A stretch of DNA of 64,000 nt from JACDAE01 sp034438015. GTDB lineage: Bacteria; Chloroflexota; Ktedonobacteria; Ktedonobacterales; Ktedonobacteraceae. Of the stretch, positions 59,630 to 64,000 are shown piece after piece. The first letter of the stretch is position 1; each line of letters starts with the position of its first letter. A model generated the notes under the pieces. The model was not told the origin of the DNA. It saw only the letters and a program-made list of their open reading frames with translations, and searched no databases. Position numbers and translations under genes: made by a program. Location: contig DAOTTD010000190.1 of NCBI GenBank assembly GCA_034438015.1, forward strand, positions 1 through 64,000. The letters are read 5' to 3'.

Positions 59630-61741
59630 ATGGCCAAAGAAGAAGTCCTGCCCTCCGAAGCACAGATCGCCGTTCACTGGCGGGAGGAGGAATACTATCA
59701 ACCCCCTCCAAGGTTTATTGGACAGGCAAATGCAAGCGATCCGAGTATCTTTGAACGGTTCAAGGAGGAGTACTTTCCTGAGTGCTTCAAGGAATATGCA
59801 GATCTGCTCACCTGGGACCTCTATTGGCACACGACGCTAGACACGAGCAACCCGCCGTTTTGGAAGTGGTTCGTCGGCGGTCGGCTCAATGCTTGTTACA
59901 ACTGCGTCGATCGCCACCTGGCGGCCAGTCGCAACAAGGCTGCTTTGATCTGGGTGCCCGAGCCGGAAACAGAAGATGCCAAAGCGATCACGTATCAGGA
60001 ACTTTACATCAGGGTGAACGAGTTCGCCGCACTTCTCCGAGATTTTTGCGGGGTCAAGACTGGCGACCGCATCACCTTCCACTTACCCATGGTCCCTGAG
60101 TTGCCAGTTTCCATGCTTGCCTGTGCGCGCCTTGGCGTCATCCATTCTGAGGTTTTTGGTGGATTCAGCGGGGTGGCGTGCGGAGACCGGATTGCCGACT
60201 CGGGAAGTCGCATCCTGGTGACAATAGACGGCTACTACCGCAATGGAGAGTTGATCGACCACAAGGCCAAAGCCGATGAGGCGGTGGAAGCGGCTCGTGA
60301 ACGCGGCGTCGAAGTTGAGAAAGTATTGGTCTGGCGACGTTATCCTGGTCATTACGCATCAAAGAGCCCAATGATCGCTGGTCGGGATTTTTTCGTCGAC
60401 GAACTGTTGAAGGACTACCGCAGGAAAGTCGTCGAGCCGGTTTCCTTGCCTGCTGAGGCCCCACTGTTTCTCATGTACACAAGTGGCACGACAGGTCGAC
60501 CCAAGGGATGCCAGCACAGCACAGGCGGATACCTTGCTTACGTCGCTGGCACATCAAAGTACTACCAGGATATCCACCCTGAGGACACGTACTGGTGCTT
60601 CGCCGACATCGGGTGGATAACCGGGCACTCCTACATCGTCTACGGTCCATTGGCGCTTGGGACGACGAGTGTTATGTACGAGGGCGTGCCGCTGTATCCC
60701 GATCCCGGCCGTCCCTGGCGGATCGCCGAACAACTCGGGGTGACTATCTTCCACACCGCTCCTACGACGATTCGCATGTTGCGCAAGGTCGGTCCCGACG
60801 AGCCGGAGAAATATCACTACCATTTCAAGCACATGACAACCGTGGGAGAGCCGATTGAGCCGGATGTCTGGCGCTGGTATTACAACGTCGTCGGAAAAGG
60901 CGAAGCGGTCATCGTCGACACCTGGTGGCAGACCGAGAACGGTGGCTTCCTGTGCAGCACCCTGCCTGCCCTACAGCCGATGAAGCCTGGCAGCTGTGGC
61001 CCGGGAGTCCTTGGGATCTACCCCGCGATCTACGATGAAAAACGCGATTTGGTCGAGGCCGGAAGCGGACGGGCCGGCAACATTTGCATCCGCAACCCAT
61101 GGCCAGGCATCTTTCAGACGATCTGGGGCCAGCCGGAGCGATTTGTGGAGATCTACTATGAGAAGTACTGCCGCAACAAGGAGAGTAAAGATTGGCATGA
61201 CTGGCCGTACTTCGCTGGTGACGGCGCGGTTCTGGCAGCCGACGGCTATTTTCGCATCCTTGGCCGGGTCGACGACGTGATCAATGTGGCCGGGCACCGA
61301 CTGGGAACGAAAGAGATTGAGTCGGCGTGCCTCACCGTCGAAGAGATTGCCGAGGCCGCCGCAGTGCCGCTGATGGACGAGCTCCGTGGCCGGGTCGTTG
61401 AGGTGTACGTTGCACTGAAGCCGGGGGTCAATCCGAGTAAAGGCATTGAAGAGAAGGTGGCCCATGCGATTGAGACTCAGATCGGGAAGATCGCGAGACC
61501 GAAGAATATCTGGATCGTTGCGGATATGCCCAAGACTCGCTCTGGCAAGATCATGCGTAGGGTCCTTGCTTCGATCGCCAACTTCGCCGATGTTGGGGAC
61601 ACAACGACGCTTGCGAACCCGGAGATCGTAGAGAGCGTACGCCATTACTCCCAGAGCGAGAAGCTTGCACGTGGCGAGCTTCCACGCGTACTCTCGCAAG
61701 AAGAGATGGAGGAGATCAAGAGGTTTGGGAGCACTGAGTAA
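59630..61741 (+). CDS. acsA: AMP-forming acetyl-CoA synthetase / acyl-CoA ligase
   Basis: 703 residues with an AGGAGGAG ribosome site. It has the acetyl-CoA synthetase N-terminal domain ('FKEYADLLTWDLYWHTTLDT', 'ACYNCVDRHL'), the P-loop-like 'YTSGTTGRPKGCQHSTGG', the acetate-pocket motif 'VDTWWQTENGGFL' and the hinge/C-terminal catalytic Lys in 'PKTRSGKIMRRVLASIAN'. It activates acetate to acetyl-CoA through acetyl-AMP. Departures from typical Acs are ~50 residues of extra length, 'ENGG' for 'ETGG' and an N-terminal region with many aromatic residues, so propionate or another short acid is possible. A long leader precedes it. Confidence 0.9.
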   Translation: MAKEEVLPSEAQIAVHWREEEYYQPPPRFIGQANASDPSIFERFKEEYFPECFKEYADLLTWDLYWHTTLDTSNPPFWKWFVGGRLNACYNCVDRHLAASRNKAALIWVPEPETEDAKAITYQELYIRVNEFAALLRDFCGVKTGDRITFHLPMVPELPVSMLACARLGVIHSEVFGGFSGVACGDRIADSGSRILVTIDGYYRNGELIDHKAKADEAVEAARERGVEVEKVLVWRRYPGHYASKSPMIAGRDFFVDELLKDYRRKVVEPVSLPAEAPLFLMYTSGTTGRPKGCQHSTGGYLAYVAGTSKYYQDIHPEDTYWCFADIGWITGHSYIVYGPLALGTTSVMYEGVPLYPDPGRPWRIAEQLGVTIFHTAPTTIRMLRKVGPDEPEKYHYHFKHMTTVGEPIEPDVWRWYYNVVGKGEAVIVDTWWQTENGGFLCSTLPALQPMKPGSCGPGVLGIYPAIYDEKRDLVEAGSGRAGNICIRNPWPGIFQTIWGQPERFVEIYYEKYCRNKESKDWHDWPYFAGDGAVLAADGYFRILGRVDDVINVAGHRLGTKEIESACLTVEEIAEAAAVPLMDELRGRVVEVYVALKPGVNPSKGIEEKVAHAIETQIGKIARPKNIWIVADMPKTRSGKIMRRVLASIANFADVGDTTTLANPEIVESVRHYSQSEKLARGELPRVLSQEEMEEIKRFGSTE

Positions 61742-61768
61742 GCTCCTTATGCTCCGTACGCTCCTTAT

Positions 61769-61990
61769 TCGGTCGGAAACGAGGCTTCGCCTCTAGCTAA
61801 CGCTCATCCGACCGAGCGGAAGTATTCAGTGGCAAACGACGCTTCGCGTCTAGTGCTTCGGCGCTCCTGACTCAGCCGCCAACGCCGCATGCGCGGCTAC
61901 TGCTCCGCAGTCAGGCGGCTGAGCAGAATCACTCATGCCACTGAGCGGAAGTATGCAGTGAGAAACGAGACGCGCGTCTCTAGCTCATCG
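61769..61990 (+). repeat. Nested array of related hairpin repeats
   Basis: Unit I: TCGGTCGG/CCGACCGA arms (61769-61776, 61808-61815) around GAGGC-TTC-GCCTC. Unit II: CAGTGGC/GCCACTG arms (61827-61833, 61937-61943) around GACGC-TTC-GCGTC, with unit III (CTCAGCCGCC/GGCGGCTGAG, 61871-61880 and 61914-61923) inside it. Unit IV: GAGACGCGCGTCTC (61968-61981) with only its left flank. Units I, II and IV share 'AAACGA..C..CGC.TCTAG' and II and IV are joined by near-identical GAGCGGAAGTAT-CAGTG links. Unit III sits in the loop of unit II, suggesting insertion of one repeat into another. Confidence 0.75.
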
Positions 61991-62079
61991 CTCATCAGAG
62001 GCCATGGAGACAAACGACCGATGAAGCTGCATGCGTGCTGCCGAAGAGAATGCTGGAGGCGGGATATAAGTTCCAATAT

Positions 62080-62126
62080 CCCACTAACTCTTGAGGAGGT
62101 CGGTCAGCGCCTCAAGAGTTAGTGGG
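62080..62126. terminator. Perfect 17-bp hairpin overlapping a stop codon
   Basis: CCCACTAACTCTTGAGG (62080-62096) and its complement (62110-62126) enclose 13 bases. It covers the TAA of the minus-strand 72-residue gene and probably terminates that small operon, and perhaps acsA transcripts from the other side. Confidence 0.7.
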
Positions 62127-62337
62127 ACCTTTGCCGCGCACTCCGCTTCACTTCAAGTAATGGCAGGCCCAGGTCGCGAATCTTGAGCAGCACACCGTAC
62201 AGCGCAGCCTGGTCGACGAGCGGGCCTGAGAGGAGCGTCTCATCATCGGCGCTATGTGTGATCGCCAGGTCATCGAACCAGCTTGATCGCTCTGGATCGA
62301 GCTGGCCCTGCACGAGAATCTGATAGATCTCTGTCAT
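62119..62337 (-). CDS. Small conserved hypothetical protein
   Basis: 72 residues, 'MTEIYQILVQGQLDPERSSW' followed by 'FDDLAITHSADDETLLSGPL' and 'VDQAALYGVLLKIRDLGLPL'. This pattern (Tyr-rich start, WFD.L, LSG..VDQAALYG.L.KIRDLGL) recurs in many small bacterial proteins of unknown role, common in Chloroflexota and cyanobacteria as I recall. Its ATG overlaps the stop of the 2TM gene, so translation is coupled. The stop lies in a strong hairpin. Confidence 0.8.
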   Translation of the reverse strand: MTEIYQILVQGQLDPERSSWFDDLAITHSADDETLLSGPLVDQAALYGVLLKIRDLGLPLLEVKRSARQRSH

Positions 62338-62606
62338 GGCTGGATGCTACCTCGCTCTCTGTTCAATGCGCTCCGCACATCTTCGTCGGTGATCTGGCCA
62401 CGTATCACCACATTGAAGTGCTGTGCGCTCAGGCCGAAACCCCAGATGAGCAAAGGATAGATGGGCCAGAAAAAGCCTTTGCCCCGCATTGCCCATATAG
62501 CGACGAAAACAATATTTCCGATCACATAGGCAAACACATGAGCACTAAAGTCACGCCAACGCTGAATCTGCGTGGCCGTTTGCAGGTAGTTGTCATCTAG
62601 TTTCAT
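62334..62606 (-). CDS. 2TM-domain membrane protein
   Basis: 90 residues from the ATG with GGAGG upstream; the upstream open frame is not convincing. It has two helices, 'FSAHVFAYVIGNIVFVAIWA' and 'FFWPIYPLLIWGFGLSAQHF', flanked by 'QIQRWRDF' and 'ITDEDVRSALNRERGSI', the standard 2TM-domain layout seen alone or on LytTR and other regulators. Function unknown. It is the first gene of a two-gene operon and is preceded by the LuxR regulator gene in the same orientation. Confidence 0.85.
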   Translation of the reverse strand: MKLDDNYLQTATQIQRWRDFSAHVFAYVIGNIVFVAIWAMRGKGFFWPIYPLLIWGFGLSAQHFNVVIRGQITDEDVRSALNRERGSIQP

Positions 62607-62761
62607 AATAGCCTCCATATGTATGGGAAAAATTCGCTTACACGCATTTCCTGTTTGTAGGCGTAGTGTACCCTGAAATAGGAGAGAACGCATCTTCCGA
62701 AAGGGAGATTTCTTGCCTGAAGGTAAGAAGGAGTCCTCTCCCAAAAAGAGGAAAAGCCTGC

Positions 62762-64000
62762 CTACAGGAGCCCTGCTTCCCGCGCGCGTGCGACCGCCTG
62801 TGTGCGGCTGTGGACGCCGAGCTTCCCGTAGATGCTCTTGATATGCGTCTTAATCGTTCCTACGGTGACGACCAGTTGCGCCGCCATCTCCGCATTCGAG
62901 AGGCCAGCGGCGAGCAGTTCCAGCACGTCCTGCTCACGTGTGCTGAGCGGCTCGATCAGGGGGGAAGCGTTCGTTGTTCTCTGGTCTGTATCCTCGTGAT
63001 CCGTGACTGGTTCCGTTAATGGGAAGGCGGCGAGTAGCCGCTGTATATATGCTTCTAACGAACTCTTTTCTATGCGAGAAGGCTGTCGTGCGGAGGATTT
63101 CAGCCATGCTGCGAGCAGGTCGCGCATGGGAGCGCCTTCGTCGACGAAGACGCGTATATATCCCTCCGGCTCCGCGAGTGCCAGCACGCGATCCAGGACG
63201 CGCGTAGCCTGTTCGGATCGTTCCGCTTGCCAGTGAGCAAGTGCAAGCAGCGCCAGGACGGATATGACGTTGCCTTCACGCCCCGCTGCTTCATCCGCCG
63301 CGTGCATGCGCTCTAACAGCTCCACCGCTTCCCCAGTTCTGTGCCGTGCGAGATGCAGCCGTGCCAGCATTAGATAGGCGACCTCATGTTCGTATGCTGG
63401 CACGGCGCTCGCAGCGATAGTCTTCGCGCTCCATTGTTCGGCCTGGGCGAGATCGTCTCGTGCCAGTGCCAGCCGTGCCCGGAATGCGTGCACGTGTTCA
63501 AGGGCATGGTGATCTCCCAGTTGTTGCGCCGCCCGCTCGGCCTTAGCGAGGACTTCAAGCGCATCCTCCATCTCTCCGCGCACCCAGAGTACCTGCGCGG
63601 CAAGCAGGTAGATGGGCGCCATGTAGATCCCCTGACCGGCCTGCTCTCCCAGCTTTACGCCCTGCCGAACGGCCTGCTCCGCCATGTCGAGCTCGTTCCA
63701 TTCGCAATAGAGGCCGCCCAGTCTGCTCTGCGCCCAACTGCTGTGGATGCTCTGACGCCCGTTTAAACTGCTCATCACCTCCTGGCTGATTGCGGCGGCG
63801 TGATGCAGCCTGCCCTGCACGATCTCGGCATCCGCGAGGAAATTCATCGCGTAGAGCGTGCTATACAGGTGGCACTTCTGGCACAGGGCACGCGCCTCGT
63901 TGAGCTGGCGAGACGCTTCCCGCACCTCGCCGAGCAGGAAGGCACTGCCGCCGAGATAGACGGCGCAGTTGCAGCGGTTCACAAGATCATCTTCAGGCAG
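62762..64000 (-). CDS. MalT-like LuxR-family transcriptional regulator, C-terminal part
   Basis: The gene runs off the window end; 412 C-terminal residues are visible. They contain tandem TPR-like helical repeats ('GLYCEWNELDMAEQAVRQGV', 'AERAAQQLGDHHALEHVHAF', 'LALARDDLAQAEQWSAKTIA'), as in the signal-binding domain of MalT-type regulators, then a LuxR helix-turn-helix ('LSTREQDVLELLAAGLSNAE' and 'MAAQLVVTVGTIKTHIKSIY', 'GKLGVHSRTQAVARAREAGL'). The ATPase domain must lie outside. Such large LuxR proteins are especially abundant in Ktedonobacteria. The target genes may include the 2TM operon downstream. Confidence 0.9.
   Translation of the reverse strand: MPEDDLVNRCNCAVYLGGSAFLLGEVREASRQLNEARALCQKCHLYSTLYAMNFLADAEIVQGRLHHAAAISQEVMSSLNGRQSIHSSWAQSRLGGLYCEWNELDMAEQAVRQGVKLGEQAGQGIYMAPIYLLAAQVLWVRGEMEDALEVLAKAERAAQQLGDHHALEHVHAFRARLALARDDLAQAEQWSAKTIAASAVPAYEHEVAYLMLARLHLARHRTGEAVELLERMHAADEAAGREGNVISVLALLALAHWQAERSEQATRVLDRVLALAEPEGYIRVFVDEGAPMRDLLAAWLKSSARQPSRIEKSSLEAYIQRLLAAFPLTEPVTDHEDTDQRTTNASPLIEPLSTREQDVLELLAAGLSNAEMAAQLVVTVGTIKTHIKSIYGKLGVHSRTQAVARAREAGLL

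Noticed and set aside
61769..61990. Interpretation of the hairpin array as CRISPR or integron attC sites
   Set aside because: Spacing is irregular, units are nested rather than tandem with unique spacers, and no RYYYAAC/GTTRRRY pair or integrase is present.

Overview
This window looks like chromosomal DNA of a Chloroflexota bacterium, most likely of the class Ktedonobacteria. That placement is inferred from gene content rather than from a marker phylogeny. The evidence is moderately high G+C, a single-RRM RNA-binding protein, a DUF5679-tailed hydrolase, a secreted S53 peptidase, a surface GH12 glucanase, a MalT-like LuxR regulator and monoderm-type envelope genes (plsY, pgsA, PimA-like glycosyltransferase). 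I saw no rRNA, tRNA or CRISPR array.

Layout. 1-5.6 kb: the end of an alcohol dehydrogenase, decayed DUF4386, EamA and HxlR remnants, an SDR, an APH-like kinase, a nuclease/phosphatase and a thioesterase. 5.8-14 kb: a HAMP-like membrane protein translationally coupled to an ABC ATPase, an S53 peptidase, rocB-like/cbpM/cbpA and a surface-anchored GH12 enzyme. 14-18.5 kb: two LpxL/PatA-type acyltransferases, a PHP phosphoesterase and a PimA-like GT4, suggesting inositol-type glycolipid synthesis. 18.8-24.5 kb: a four-gene cluster of zinc-ribbon, SHOCT-like and SPFH proteins without clear function. 24.7-35.5 kb: an RNase D-HEAT fusion, CoxG-like protein, Mrr nuclease, rplI, NAD(P)HX repair fusion, methyltransferase, pgsA/plsY, a strongly diverged panC and a hydrolase. 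35.5-46.9 kb: greA with a long leader, an MgtE-N/CBS protein, pyrG, a metallo-beta-lactamase-fold protein, RRM protein, secG, an SGNH lipoprotein and a large FtsX permease. 46.9-49.7 kb: a multicopper oxidase remnant split by a 2.3-kb inverted-repeat element that carries a cytochrome b gene. 49.7-64 kb: phoU, a PIG-L deacetylase, rseP, a Prim-Pol protein without catalytic aspartates, a three-gene phosphorelay, an LLM oxidoreductase, acetyl-CoA synthetase, two small proteins and a truncated LuxR regulator.

The most striking non-coding feature is the density of perfect palindromes between genes. One family (four copies near 26.7, 36.6, 41.0 and 42.5 kb) has conserved flanks but a central hairpin whose sequence changes while pairing stays almost complete. 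One copy lies between the secG promoter and start codon, so it should be transcribed. A second family (24.5 and 36.8 kb) includes a copy flanked by a 10-bp direct repeat, as expected of a miniature transposable element. A nested hairpin array lies at 61.8-62.0 kb.

Several enzymes keep a family fold but lack signature residues: the Prim-Pol protein, PanC, an ABC ATPase H-loop, a metallo-hydrolase and an alpha/beta hydrolase. Seven intergenic sites carry an extended -10 (TGnTATAAT-like) and several others a consensus TTGACA-17-TATAAT arrangement, so housekeeping promoters can be placed with some confidence.
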